In this document: positions 1 through 9,470 of the stretch, in pieces
Position numbering within the stretch: position 1 is the first letter of the stretch
How the letters are laid out: every line of letters begins with the position of its first letter
NCBI RefSeq assembly: GCF_949628215.1
Contig: NW_027441236.1
Coordinates: 310,001 to 374,000 of the forward strand
Direction of reading: 5' to 3'
Length of the DNA stretch: 64,000 bases
Origin: Phalacrocorax aristotelis
Taxonomy: Eukaryota; Chordata; Aves; Suliformes; Phalacrocoracidae
Program-made: the position numbers and the translations under genes
Notes under the pieces: model-generated
Databases searched by the model: none
The model's input: the letters and a program-made list of their open reading frames with translations, nothing else
What the model was told of the DNA's origin: nothing

Positions 1-690
1 TGCCCTGTAGCCTGTAGCTTCTGTCCTTTCTCCATCTTGCTGTCTCTGGCTTCCCCGTGACCCTCTTTTAGAATTGTTTCTCTCTTCTCTCTGTACGCAT
101 TGCGATTCCTTTTGCTCTCCATCTCCCTTTGTTTTGGTGTTTTTTTTGTTGTTTTTCTGGCTCCCTGTCCCTAATTGTTAATTCTCTGCCTTCTCATGCT
201 CTGTACCACGTAGCCCCATGGTTTGTTTTGTGGTGTTCCCTCCCCGGCCCCTTCCCTCCGTCGCTGGCCGTCTCGGCTCCCTGTCCCCGTGGCTTCATTC
301 TTCCCTTTCTGCCCTGTTCTTGTCGCTTATCTTGTCTGTCTCCATCTCGCTCGGTCCAGCTTCCTGCCCCTGTTCTTCTTTCCTCCCTCGCTGTCGTGCT
401 GCCTGCCCCAGGTTCTTTGTGCGTCTCCAGCCTGCTCCTCATCCTTCTTTGTTGGTCTGTGTCCTGCTCTTCCCCTCTCTCTGCTGCTTTTATCTCCACC
501 TCCGTCAGGCTCCCTGTCCTCCTCTGGCCATCCTGTTCCCTGCCTCGTGCCTTCTCACTACACGCACACACGCCCCCCCACCCCCACCCCCCCCGCCCCC
601 CCCCCCAGCCGGGTGCCGCTCTTGTCTTCTCTCCTCCTACTGTCCTGTGCCCTGCTCCTCACCTTTGGTGGCCTCCCCCTCTGCCCAGCA
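1..690. repeat. Pyrimidine-rich degenerate minisatellite (copy 1, left part)
   Basis: The + strand is almost all C and T, with recurring phrases of the type CTCTCTGTCC-GCTCCCTGTCCC and CCTGTAGCC. These recur at roughly 80-100 bp with heavy divergence. A C/A-rich run lies at about 575-610. The long open frames across it come from low complexity and low stop density and have no recognisable domain. The same sequence recurs at 5056-5730. Confidence 0.7.
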
Positions 691-734
691 GCCCGTCGCT
701 CCAGGAGCCAGGCGACGGACGGTCCGTTCCCTGC

Positions 735-1320
735 CAAACCGGGACAAGCGCGTGCCGTGGCTTAGCCTCAGCTGGCAACTCTGCACCAGGGAGCTGCTTG
801 CTCGCTCCACCCTCAGTGGGCTGGGGGAGAGAGCTGGAAGGGTAAAAGTGAGAAAAATCATGGGTTGAGATCAAGACGGTTTAATAGGTAAAGCAAAAGC
901 TGTGCGTGGAAGCAAAGCAAGGAATTAATTCGCTCCTCCTTTTCGGCGGGCAGGTGTTGAGCTGTTTCTGGGAAAGCAGGGCTCTGTCATGTGTAACGGT
1001 TACTTAGGAAGAGAAATGCCGTAGCCCCCAAGGACTCCCCCTTCTTCCCCCAGCTGCGTGTGCTGAGCATGATGTCAAATGGTATGGAATATCCCTTTGG
1101 TCAGTTAGCTGGGAAAGCTTTCCCAGCTGTGTCCTCTCCCAGCCTACTTGCTGGTGGGGCACTGAGAGAACCAGAAGAGGCCCTGACTGTGGAAGCAGTG
1201 CTCAGCAAGAACCAAAACATCTCTACATTATTAACGGTGTTTTGAGCATAAATCCAAAACTTATCCCTTCCTAGCTACTCTGGAGAAAATGAGCACTATC
1301 CCAGCCAACACCAGCTCCGT
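735..1320. mobile_element. Dispersed avian endogenous-retrovirus-derived segment (copy 1)
   Basis: The stretch contains a phrase set I recognise as a widespread avian interspersed repeat of ERV origin: a GGGAGAGA...GGAAGGGTAAAAGTGAG block, GGTTTAATAGGTAAAGC, CTGAGCATGATGTC, GGAATATCCCTTTGGTCAG, AACCAAAACATCTCT and CTATCCCAGCCAACACCAG. It has no intact gene; the small open frame at 1060-1245 is a by-product. Family assignment is from memory of avian genomes, so the exact ends and orientation are uncertain. It abuts the CpG island directly, so ERV sequence forms the upstream edge of the promoter-like region. Confidence 0.6.
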
Positions 1321-3070
1321 GCGGCTGCGGCAACGGCGGCCGAGGTGGCCTTGGGGCAGTGGGAGCGTTGGGGACCCTGAGCCACGAATGGCTCCTGGGA
1401 CTTGTTACGCGTGTGCGCCTGCACAAACACCTGCCCTCTCCTTTGCCCTCAGGGCTGCGTTTGCGCTGCCTTTGCGTGGGGCAAGGGGCTGTGATGGAGC
1501 CCAGGGGAGGAGGTGGTGCACTGTGGGGGTGAGGGGAGGGGGTCCCCCGTTGCTGCTGTGCCTCAGCTGCGCGCGGGGGCTGGAGGAGCCCCAGGTGCGG
1601 GCAGTGGGGCTGATGGTGCCGGCTCCTCCCTGGAAAAGGGGTGGTGCCGTGCTCCGGGGGGCCAGTGTGAGCCGAGGGCGGAGCGGAGCGGAGCTGTGGC
1701 CGAGCGTCAGCGGGCTGCGACTGTAGCGAGGGAGAAGGTGAGCGGGGGCTGGGGGGTGGGCCGCTGGGTCCTGGGTAAAGCCCCGAGGAGGGCTGCGGCG
1801 GGGCAGCGCCGGGTCGGAGCGGAGCTGTGGGGAGAGCGAGGCTGTGGTGAGGGCTCGGTGGGGGTTCCGGGTGCATCGGCGGGAGGGACGGTGCCCCGCA
1901 GGGTCAGAGAGCGGGAGGGCGGGCTCGCGGCATTCCGGGAGCTGTGGTGGTGTGGCTGTGGGCTGGCCGGGCGGCCGTGTTGTGTCGCAGAGCATGCCGG
2001 GAGCTGCAGTCCTTGTGGCGCGCGGCTGCGGTGCGGCCGTGTTGTGGCGCAGAGCATGCCGGGAGGTGTAGTCCTTGCGGCGCGCGGCTGCCGGGCGGCC
2101 GTGTTGTGGCGCAGAGCATGCCGGGAGGTGTAGTCCAGGCGCAGTGGCTGCCGGCGCTGTCACGTGGTTCGCCGGGGCGTGGCGGGAGGCGCGGTCTTCC
2201 GGCGCTCGGGTGCCGGGCGGCCGTGCCGCGTACGGTACGCGCGGTGTATTTGGGGTTGGATTCGTGTTGATTTCTGGGGGCTTGCGGGTGCGGCCGCTCC
2301 CCGAGAAGCGGTGAGTTCCCCGGGAGCTGACAGAAGGGAAGAGGGAAAGGAGGAGGACGGTGACCTTTTCCCCGTGCCCAGGGCGCAGATGATGGCCGCC
2401 TCCCCGGCTCGCCGGAGCTCCCGCTCAGCCTCCCCTTGCCCCCCCCTTGCCCCGTGCGCCTGCCCCCAGCCCCGGCACCTCCCCTGCAGCGTGCCGCGTA
2501 GCCCTTGGCCGCCCCCAGGCCCTGTCGTGAAGGCAGCGAGCCGGCCCTCCTCGGCGCAGGGGCCCTTAGCAGTAGCGCGGGGAAGGGGCGCTGTGTCCAG
2601 AAGCCCCTGCGCAAGGAGAGGCTTTGGCCAGGGTCGATCGACGGTAATGACGGTCGCTGTTTCTTCTTTCCCTCTCCCAGAGACCGTGCTGAGGACGTGG
2701 TTGTCTGTCCTTCCCCCGGGGATGCCGTTGACTGCGGCCGTCTCAGGCTCGCGTGGCTTCTCTCTGCCCGGCCTCGCCGTCCTTGCAGCGCAGGGCCGAA
2801 AAGGGATAGACAAAGCCCTTCCCGGCTGTGGAGAGGAGCTGCCTCGGCTGAAGCTGGAGACGCCAACGAAAGGTAAAGCAGAAGAAACTGAAGGCGCTCT
2901 GGCTGCCAGCTGCTTTCCTGCTGCAGGCAAGAGAGAGCCTGTCCCTGCAGGTGAGGGAGGAAGGATCCCCCTTCATAGCCCGCAGCGGGCCAGGCCACCA
3001 ACGTGCACCGCAGGGTCTGTACGCGTAACCCGCAGTTCGGTACGGGCGTGTAGTGCACGAGCGAGCTAGG
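1320..3070 (+). promoter_or_regulatory. CpG island with promoter-like features (copy 1)
   Basis: This is a GC- and CpG-dense stretch unlike the flanking CT-rich satellite. It contains GGGGCGTGGCGGG (Sp1/KLF-like), CACGTG (E-box) near 2161, the 62-bp repeats with ZNF143-like motifs at 1930-2138, and GC-boxes. Strong donor-like sites follow on the + strand (GAAGCG|GTGAGT at 2310/2311 and GAGAAG|GTGAGC near 1738). No TATA box is seen, as is usual for CpG-island promoters. I infer a start site near 2180-2260 reading rightward; a divergent leftward start is also possible because ZNF143 promoters are often bidirectional. Confidence 0.6.
1930..2138 (-). repeat. 62-bp minisatellite with ZNF143/THAP11-like motifs (4 repeats)
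   Basis: Repeats begin at 1930, 1992, 2054 and 2116, exactly 62 bp apart; the last is truncated after about 23 bp. Read on the minus strand, the repeats at 2054 and 2116 contain ACTACACCTCCCGGCATGC followed by TCTGCG. This fits the ZNF143 (Staf)/THAP11 site: ACTACA, a core ending TCCCNNNATGC, then a GCG tail. The repeats at 1992 (ACTGCA) and 1930 (CCACCA, GCATTCC) are progressively degraded. Motif identity is from established knowledge; binding is inferred. Confidence 0.85.
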
Positions 3071-3240
3071 CTACGTGCCGAGGAAGCCTCATCTCGTAAG
3101 AGCTGTAAGACACCCCCGTGTTCTCTTCAGGTGGAGGTCGGCCTAGAGTCTGGAGCTGCAGAAGAGGCAGGGAGGAGAGGAGGGGAAAGAAGCATGTGAA
3201 CGGCTAAATTGTGCCAGCAGCGCTGAGAGCGAGAGTCGCG
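2681..3240 (+). other. Exon-like segments downstream of the CpG island (copy 1)
   Basis: Three segments are bounded by consensus-like splice sites: 2681-2872 (192 nt; TTTCCCTCTCCCAG before, GAAAG|GTAAAG after), 2927-2950 (24 nt; TGCTGCAG before, GCAG|GTGAGG after) and 3131-3240 (110 nt; TTCTCTTCAG before, CGCG|GTGAGT after). An upstream donor at 2310/2311 could close a first exon. If joined, one frame stays open from an ATG at 2722 to a TAA in the last segment, giving a basic peptide of about 80 residues with no recognisable domain. An open frame this short in GC-rich DNA is weak evidence of coding, so a noncoding 5' exon set is equally likely. Confidence 0.4.
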
Positions 3241-3289
3241 GTGAGTCCTGGGCCAGTGGGGCCCCGTTGCCTCTCTTGTACGTCCTGGG

Positions 3290-3577
3290 CCCTCCCTGTC
3301 TCTCCCCCGGCCCCCTCTCTTTCCTTACCTGCTGCAAAATTATTTTTTTTTTGCGCCCCCCCCCGCACCTTCTTTCTCCGTCTCGCTCTGAGTGGCTCCC
3401 TGCCTCCCCGTCTTTTCAGTCCTCCCTCTCTCTGTCCTGTAGCCTGTGGCTACTTGTTCTTTCTCCGCCTCTCTCTGCCTGGCTCTGGCTCCGTTTTTAT
3501 TTTTTTACTCCTCCTGCTCTGTCCTGTAGCCTGTCGGTATTTTTGTCTTTCTCTGGCACTCTCGGTCTGACTCCCTG
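3290..3577. repeat. Pyrimidine-rich degenerate minisatellite
   Basis: This CT-rich tract contains two clear repeats of CCTGTAGCCTGT about 86 bp apart (near 3440 and 3526), separated by TTTCTC...CTCTCTCTGCC phrases. It is interrupted at 3578 by an LTR. The corresponding tract of copy 2 is about 8440-8638. Confidence 0.65.
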
Positions 3578-4068
3578 TGTTACCGAAAAACGCGGTAAAA
3601 TAGGAAACAACTCCTCAAGACCAATTTAGTATTAAAGAGCAGGCATTCTTTATTCACGGCGCCGGATGCACGGGGGATCGCTCCTCCTGGCGTGCGTACC
3701 TCACGCACCTTTCCCGTTCAATTTGTAGATCAAAATTTTACGTATTCATACGTATTCATTATTGTCCTGTCTGCTGATTGGTACAAACTTGCTCGTTCCG
3801 TATGTAAATCGCTGCGCAGGCTCGGTGGTGGTCCGTGAGTCGGTGGTCGCGATCTCCCCCTGCCAGAATTGCCTTTTACCTTCTTGGCTGTTGATCTTGG
3901 CAGTCTTGGCTAGTTCTCTCAGTCCGCTCCACGAAACCGCGTTTTGTCGTCCTTTTCTGACAGAAGCACGTTGTCTGTTGTTCTGCTGACGTTAACGATC
4001 GCCTAGGGACTAAAATGCAGATCAACAGGTGCGCTGATTCGTACGCTCCATGTTCCCGTAATGGAACA
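3578..4068 (-). mobile_element. Probable solo LTR of an avian endogenous retrovirus
   Basis: This is a block of mixed composition inside a CT-rich satellite, bounded by TGTTACC at the left and GGAACA at the right (TGTT...AACA ends). On the minus strand it has an AATAAA signal (TTTATT near 3650 on the + strand) followed by a U5-like stretch running to ...GGTAACA. Repeat structure resumes on both sides. No exact target duplication is visible (CCCTG on the left, CCGTC on the right), so the ends may be off by a few bases or one flank may have mutated. Only one LTR and no internal coding region is present. Copy 2 of the 5-kb unit stops short of this point, so its presence there cannot be checked. 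Confidence 0.6.
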
Positions 4069-5730
4069 CCGTCTCTGGTTGGCTGATTTCATCGCTTTGG
4101 TTACACCTGTTCCTGTTGTTCAGTTTCTTCTTTTTTGGCTTTGTGTGATTCTCTCTGTGATTCTGTTTTTCTCTGCCTCGCTTTTCCCAGCTCCCCGTCC
4201 CTCACTTGGAATGCCCGTTGTCCTTCACCAGCTCACTCTCCCTTGGTTGCCATCCCCGTTTCTGAATTCCTCCTGCTTTGCCACGTAGCCCGTGACTTTT
4301 TTCTTAATCTCTCTCTGTCTGCCTCAACGCTCCCCCCGCGCTTTTTCATTCGTCTGCTCTGCTCTGCACCCTGCTACTGTTCTTGCCTTTCTGAGTTCTT
4401 CTCTGTCGAGCTCCCTTTCCCTATTTGTGGATTCCTGTTCTTCCTGCAGCCACCGCTGTTCCCTGTGACCTCCGTCTCTCTCTGTCCAGCTCCCTGTCCC
4501 TAGGTTTTAATCCCTGCCTCTGCCCGCTGTAGCCCGTCTAGGTTTTTCTCTCGGCCTCTCTCTCTGTCCGGCTCCCTCTCTCTGTGTTCTAAGTCCACGT
4601 TCTCTGTCACGTAGACCCGTGCTATTTGTTTGTCCTCATCTCTCTCTGTCCAGCTCCTTGCTGCGATGTTTTATTTCTTCCCTCTCTGTCTGTCTTTGTA
4701 GCCCGTTGCCGTTGTTGGTTTGTTTTTTTTTTTTTCCCACTTGTTTCTTCATGTGTCTCTGTCTGCCTCCCAGTGCCTGATCTTTAATTCCTCCTTCCCT
4801 GTAGGCCGCTGTTCCTTTTTTCCATTCTACATTGTGTTCTCTTTGGTCTGCTGTTCTTATTCATCGATTCCCTCCTCGCTGCCCTGTGGCTTGTCCCCAT
4901 TTATTGTTGCCTCTCTCTCCCTCTCTCTGGCTTCTTGCCCCTGTTTTTAAAATTCCTCCCTCTCTTCTCTCTTCCCTGTTGGCCGTGTGATCTTCAGCCT
5001 TTCTCCACCTCTTTCTGCCCAGCTCTCTGCGTCTATTCATTAATTCTTCCCTCTCTGCCCTGTAGCCTGTAGCTTCTGTCCTTTCTCCATCTTGCTGTCT
5101 CTGGCTTCCCCGTGACCCTCTTTTAGAATTGTTTCTCTCTTCTCTCTGTACGCATTGCGATTCCTTTTGCTCTCCATCTCCCTTTGTTTTGGTGTTTTTT
5201 TTGTTGTTTTTCTGGCTCCCTGTCCCTAATTGTTAATTCTCTGCCTTCTCATGCTCCGTACCACGTAGCCCCATGGTTTGTTTTGTGGTGTTCCCTCCCT
5301 GGCCCCTTCCCTCCGTCGTTGGCTGTCTCGGCTCCCTGTCCCCGTGGCTTCATTCTTCCCTTTCTGCCCTGTTCTTGTCGCTTATCTTGTCTGTCTCCAT
5401 CTCGCTCGGTCCAGCTTCCTGCCCCTGTTCTTCTTTCCTCCCTCGCTGTCGTGCTGCCTGCCCCAGGTTCTTTGTGCGTCTCCAGCCTGCTCCTCATCCT
5501 TCTTTGTTGGTCTGTGTCCTGCTCTTCCCCTCTCTCTGCTGCTTTTATCTCCACCTCCGTCAGGCTCCCTGTCCTCCTCTGGCCGTCCTGTTCCCTGCCT
5601 CGTGCCTTCTCACTACACGCACACACGCCCCCCCCGCCCCCGTCCAGCCGGATGCTGCTCTTCTCTCCTCCTACTGTCCTGTGCCCTGCTCCTCACCTTT
5701 GGTGGCCTCCCCCTCTGCTCAGCAGCCCGT
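4069..5730. repeat. Pyrimidine-rich degenerate minisatellite, period about 80-100 bp
   Basis: Recurring anchor phrases of the type TGTAGCCCGT/CACGTAGCCCGT occur near 4286, 4530, 4610, 4698, 4798, 4880, 4976 and 5060, that is, about every 80-100 bp (some intervals are doubled). Between them are CTCTCTCTGTCCAGCTCCCTGTCCC phrases split over variable lengths. The 5,055-bp unit boundary at 5056 falls inside this tract, which fits unequal exchange between minisatellite repeats as the origin of the tandem duplication. Confidence 0.7.
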
Positions 5731-5768
5731 CGCTCCAGGAGCCAGGCGACGGACGGTCCGTTCCCTGC

Positions 5769-6354
5769 CAAACCGGGACAAGCGCGTGCCGTGGCTTAGC
5801 CTCAGCTGGCAACTCTGCACCAGGGAGCTGCTTGCTCGCTCCACCCTCAGTGGGCTGGGGGAGAGAGCTGGAAGGGTAAAAGTGAGAAAAATCATGGGTT
5901 GAGATCAAGACGGTTTAATAGGTAAAGCAAAAGCTGTGCGTGGAAGCAAAGCAAGGAATTAATTCGCTCCTCCTTTTCGGCGGGCAGGTGTTGAGCTGTT
6001 TCTGGGAAAGCAGGGCTCTGTCATGTGTAACGGTTACTTAGGAAGAGAAATGCCGTAGCCCCCAAGGACTCCCCCTTCTTCCCCCAGCTGCGTGTGCTGA
6101 GCATGATGTCAAATGGTATGGATTATCCCTTTGGTCAGTTAGCTGGGAAAGCTTTCCCAGCTGTGTCCTCTCCCAGCCTACTTGCTGGTGGGGCACTGAG
6201 AGAACCAGAAGAGGCCCTGACTGTGGAAGCAGTGCTCAGCAAGAACCAAAACATCTCTACATTATTAACGGTGTTTTGAGCATAAATCCAAAACTTATCC
6301 CTTCCTAGCTACTCTGGAGAAAATGAGCACTATCGCAGCCAACACCAGCTCCGT
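5769..6354. mobile_element. Dispersed avian endogenous-retrovirus-derived segment (copy 2)
   Basis: This is the duplicate of 735-1320, with only isolated base differences (for example GGAATATCCC in copy 1 against GGATTATCCC here). It was carried along with the 5-kb tandem duplication and is not a separate insertion, because both flanks match as well. Confidence 0.6.
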
Positions 6355-8230
6355 GCGGCTGCGGCAACGGCGGCCGAGGTGGCCTTGGGGCAGTGGGAGC
6401 GTTGGGGACCCTGAGCCACGAATGGCTCCTGGGACTTGTTACGCGTGTGCGCCTGCACAAACACCTGCCCTCTCCTTTGCCCTCAGGGCTGCGTTTGCGC
6501 TGCCTTTGCGTGGGGCAAGGGGCTGTGATGGAGCCCAGGGGAGGAGGTGGTGCACTGTGGGGGTGAGGGGAGGGGGCCCCCCGTTGCTGCTGTGCCTCAG
6601 CTGCGCGCGGGGGCTGGAGGAGCCCCAGGTGCGGGCAGTGGGGCTGATGGTGCCGGCTCCTCCCTGGAAAAGGGGTGGTGCCGTGCTCCGGGGGGCCAGT
6701 GTGAGCCGAGGGCGGAGCGGAGCGGAGCTGTGGCCGAGCGTCAGCGGGCTGCGACTGTAGCGAGGGAGAAGGTGAGCGGGGGCTGGGGGGTGGGCCGCTG
6801 GGTCCCGGGTAAAGCCCCGAGGAGGGCTGCGGCGGGGCAGCACCGGGTCGGAGCGGAGCTGTGGGGAGAGCGAGGCTGTGGTGAGGGCTCGGTGGGGGTT
6901 CCGGGTGCATCGGCGGGAGGGACGGTGCCCCGCAGGGTCAGAGAGCGGGAGGGCGGGCTCGCGGCATTCCGGGAGCTGTGGTGGTGCGCCTGGCGGCTGG
7001 CCGTGCGGCCGTGTTGTGTCGCAGAGCATGCCGGGAGCTGTGGTGGTGCGGCTGTGGGCTGGCCGGGCGGCCGTGTTGTGTCGCAGAGCATGCCGGGAGC
7101 TGCAGTCCTTGTGGCGCGCGGCTGCGGTGCGGCCGTGTTGTGGCGCAGAGCATGCCGGGAGGTGTAGTCCTTGCGGCGCGCGGCTGCCGGGCGGCCGTGT
7201 TGTGGCGCAGAGCATGCCGGGAGGTGTAGTCCTTGCGGCGCGCGGCTGCCGGGCGGCCGTGTTGTGGCGCAGAGCATGCCGGGAGGTGTAGTCCAGGCGC
7301 AGTGGCTGCCGGCGCTGTCACGTGGTTCGCCGGGGCGTGGCGGGAGGCGCGGTCTTCCGGCGCTCGGGTGCCGGGCGGCCGTGCCGCGTACGGTACGCGC
7401 GGTGTATTTGGGGTTGGATTCGTGTTGATTTCTGGGGGCTTGCGGGTGCGGCCGCTCCCCGAGAAGCGGTGAGTTCCCCGGGAGCTGACAGAAGGGAAGA
7501 GGGAAAGGAGGAGGACGGTGACCTTTTCCCCGTGCCCAGGGCGCAGATGATGGCCGCCTCCCCGGCTCGCCGGAGCTCCCGCTCAGCCTCCCCTTGCCCC
7601 CCCCTTGCCCCGTGCGCCTGCCCCCAGCCCCGGCACCTCCCCTGCAGCGTGCCGCGTAGCCCTTGGCCGCCCCCAGGCCCTGTCGTGAAGGCAGCGAGCC
7701 GGCCCTCCTCGGCGCAGGGGCCCTTAGCAGTAGCGCGGGGAAGGGGCGCTGTGTCCAGAAGCCCCTGCGCAAGGAGAGGCTTTGGCCAGGGTCGATCGAC
7801 GGTAATGACGGTCGCTGTTTCTTCTTTCCCTCTCCCAGAGACCGTGCTGAGGACGTGGTTGTCTGTCCTTCCCCCGGGGATGCCGTTGACTGCGGCCGTC
7901 TCAGGCTCGCGTGGCTTCTCTCTGCCCGGCCTCGCCGTCCTTGCAGCGCAGGGCCGAAAAGGGATAGACAAAGCCCTTCCCGGCTGTGGAGAGGAGCTGC
8001 CTCGGCTGAAGCTGGAGACGCCAACGAAAGGTAAAGCAGAAGAAACTGAAGGCGCTCTGGCTGCCAGCTGCTTTCCTGCTGCAGGCAAGAGAGAGCCTGT
8101 CCCTGCAGGTGAGGGAGGAAGGATCCCCCTTCATAGCCCGCAGCGGGCCAGGCCACCAACGTGCACCGCAGGGTCTGTACGCGTAACCCGCAGTTCGGTA
8201 CGGGCGTGTAGTGCACGAGCGAGCTAGGCT
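6354..8230 (+). promoter_or_regulatory. CpG island with promoter-like features (copy 2)
   Basis: This is the duplicate of the island at 1320-3070, with the same E-box (near 7320), GC-rich boxes and donor-like site (GT at 7469-7470). It differs mainly in having six 62-bp repeats at 6964-7296 where copy 1 has four. If the island is a promoter, this window carries two in tandem, both facing the satellite array. Confidence 0.58.
6964..7296 (-). repeat. 62-bp minisatellite with ZNF143/THAP11-like motifs (6 repeats)
   Basis: Repeats begin at 6964, 7026, 7088, 7150, 7212 and 7274, all 62 bp apart. Those at 7150, 7212 and 7274 carry the full ACTACA...TCCCGGCATGC...GCG site on the minus strand. The one at 7088 has ACTGCA, and the two at the left lack the ACTACA part. 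Two repeats more than in copy 1 account for the 124-bp length difference between the two 5-kb copies, so this minisatellite has changed in copy number since the duplication. Confidence 0.85.
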
Positions 8231-8398
8231 ACGTGCCGAGGAAGCCTCATCTCGTAAGAGCTGTAAGACACCCCCGTGTTCTCTTCAGGTGGAGGTCGGC
8301 CTAGAGTCTGGAGCTGCAGAAGAGGCAGGGAGGAGAGGAGGGGAAAGAAGCATGTGAACGGCTAAATTGTGCCAGCAGCGCTGAGAGCGAGAGTCGCG
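7839..8398 (+). other. Exon-like segments downstream of the CpG island (copy 2)
   Basis: These are exact counterparts of the copy 1 segments at 7839-8030, 8085-8108 and 8289-8398. All acceptor and donor dinucleotides and the joined open frame are preserved. Because the whole 5-kb unit is nearly identical between copies, this preservation is not independent evidence of function. Confidence 0.4.
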
Positions 8399-8639
8399 GT
8401 GAGTCCTGGGCCAGTGGGGCCCCGTTGCCTCTCTTGTGCGTCCTGGGCCCTCCCTGTCTCTCCCCCGGCCCCCTCTCTTTCCTTACCTGCTGCAAAATTT
8501 TTTTTTTTTTGCACCCCCACCGCACCTTCTTTCTCCGTCTCGCTCTGAGTGGCTCCCTGCCTCCCCGTCTTTTCAGTCCTCCCTCTCTCTTTCCTGTAGC
8601 CTGTGGCTACTTTTCCTTTCTCTGCCTCTCTCTGCCTGC

Positions 8640-8815
8640 AGTGGATTCCCCCTCAGTGCTGGGGCCCTTGGCAGTAGCGCGGGGAAGGAGCGGTGTGTCC
8701 AGAAGCCCCTGCGGAAGGAGAGGCTTTGGTCTGGGTCGATCTGCGGTAATAACGGTTGCTGTTTCCTCTTTCCCTCTCCCAGAGGCTGTGCTCAGGATGG
8801 GGTTGTCTGTCCTTC
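8640..8815 (+). repeat. Third, diverged piece of the 5-kb unit
   Basis: This piece aligns with about 2548-2720: GGGGCCCTTGGCAGTAGCGCGGGGAAGG, AGAAGCCCCTGCG, GGTCGATC and the TTTCCCTCTCCCAGAG acceptor are all recognisable with scattered differences. It is more diverged than copies 1 and 2 are from each other. CT-rich tract flanks it on both sides, so it looks like a remnant of an older duplication of the same unit. Confidence 0.75.
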
Positions 8816-9470
8816 CTGTTCGTCTCTTCCTCTCTCTATTCCTTTGCACTGGTCCCTCTCCCTATTGTTTATTGTTTTGCTTCTCTGAACCTTTTTTTTA
8901 TTCCCAGCATTTTCCCGTGACAGGAGCGGCGAAGAAGGGAGCAGAGTATCGGGGTATCTGTGGAGAGAGCATCGGGTGTTCTCCTGTCTTTGCGGGGCTG
9001 ACCCTGAGGAAGCGTGGCACGTGGGTCGATAGCATGAATATATATATTTTGTGGGTGCACAAATCCTTTTCAGAGTGTCAGAGGGGTAAGGGTTTTGTTC
9101 TGTTCAGCGTAAACATTGTTCTGTTTGGTGTATTTGTCGAAGACGAGAGTTTAGTGGGGGAGGAAGTCAGCTCTCTAGCTGGTTTGAGGTGGGCTATACG
9201 TGTTTGTCGGTCATCTCTCTCCTGCCAGATGTTTTGAACTAGTTGTATCTGGTTTTCCTAGGGAGTCACAAAGGGGTTTGGGGCTCCCCGGTGGCGGGTG
9301 CTGTGGCCAAAAGAGAAAGCAGGGTCACAGAGTGCTTCATTTACGGGGCTGGCCTCGGACATCTCCTGCACAAACTTCTGGTATGTAGTGATCGGGATTC
9401 GATTTCCTGAAGAAGGAGAGGATGATGGAGCTCATTATAAGAGCATAATCATTTTCTCTTCCTTTGGCAG
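8816..9470. other. Unassigned transition sequence
   Basis: The first 100 bp are CT-rich satellite. After about 8910 the composition changes to mixed and G-richer, with a short ATATATAT run near 9038. No recognisable gene, LTR or LINE is seen. A polypyrimidine tract ending CTTTGGCAG closes the region at 9470 and could act as a splice acceptor for the next segment. Confidence 0.4.

Larger units (their letters stand above)
1..5055. repeat. 5,055-bp tandem unit, copy 1 (left edge cut by window)
   Basis: The sequence from position 1 recurs from 5056 in the same orientation. The offset is 5,055 bp at the left, 5,034 bp after a 21-bp length change in a C-rich tract near 580-620, and 5,158 bp after a 124-bp expansion of the 62-bp minisatellite. 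Outside these length changes the two copies differ at only scattered bases, so the duplication is recent or is homogenised. In order, the unit contains a pyrimidine-rich minisatellite, an avian ERV-derived segment, a CpG island with ZNF143-like motifs, exon-like segments, an LTR and more pyrimidine-rich minisatellite. The window starts inside the unit, so further copies may lie to the left. Confidence 0.93.
5056..8638. repeat. 5,055-bp tandem unit, copy 2 (3'-truncated)
   Basis: This is a near-identical second copy of 1 to about 3480. It stops matching at about 8638, inside the pyrimidine-rich tract. The sequence after that is a small diverged piece of the CpG-island part of the unit, not the LTR-bearing tail of copy 1. 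It carries 62-bp minisatellite repeats 1-6 where copy 1 has four, and a shorter C-run near 5630. The match extends through promoter-like, exon-like and flanking sequence equally, as expected of a segmental tandem duplication and not of selection on one element. Confidence 0.92.

Noticed and set aside
129..845. Long overlapping open frames in the CT-rich region (and the copy at 5184-5879)
   Set aside because: All three frames of the same strand and also the reverse strand are open over the same bases. The peptides are low-complexity Ser/Leu/Pro or Arg/Gln/Glu strings and lie on a degenerate minisatellite.
6741..8216. A 491-codon minus-strand open frame through the CpG island
   Set aside because: It is extended over the shorter copy 1 frame (384 codons) by the extra 62-bp minisatellite repeats. 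It has no domain, is antisense to the inferred direction, and its length is explained by GC-rich composition.
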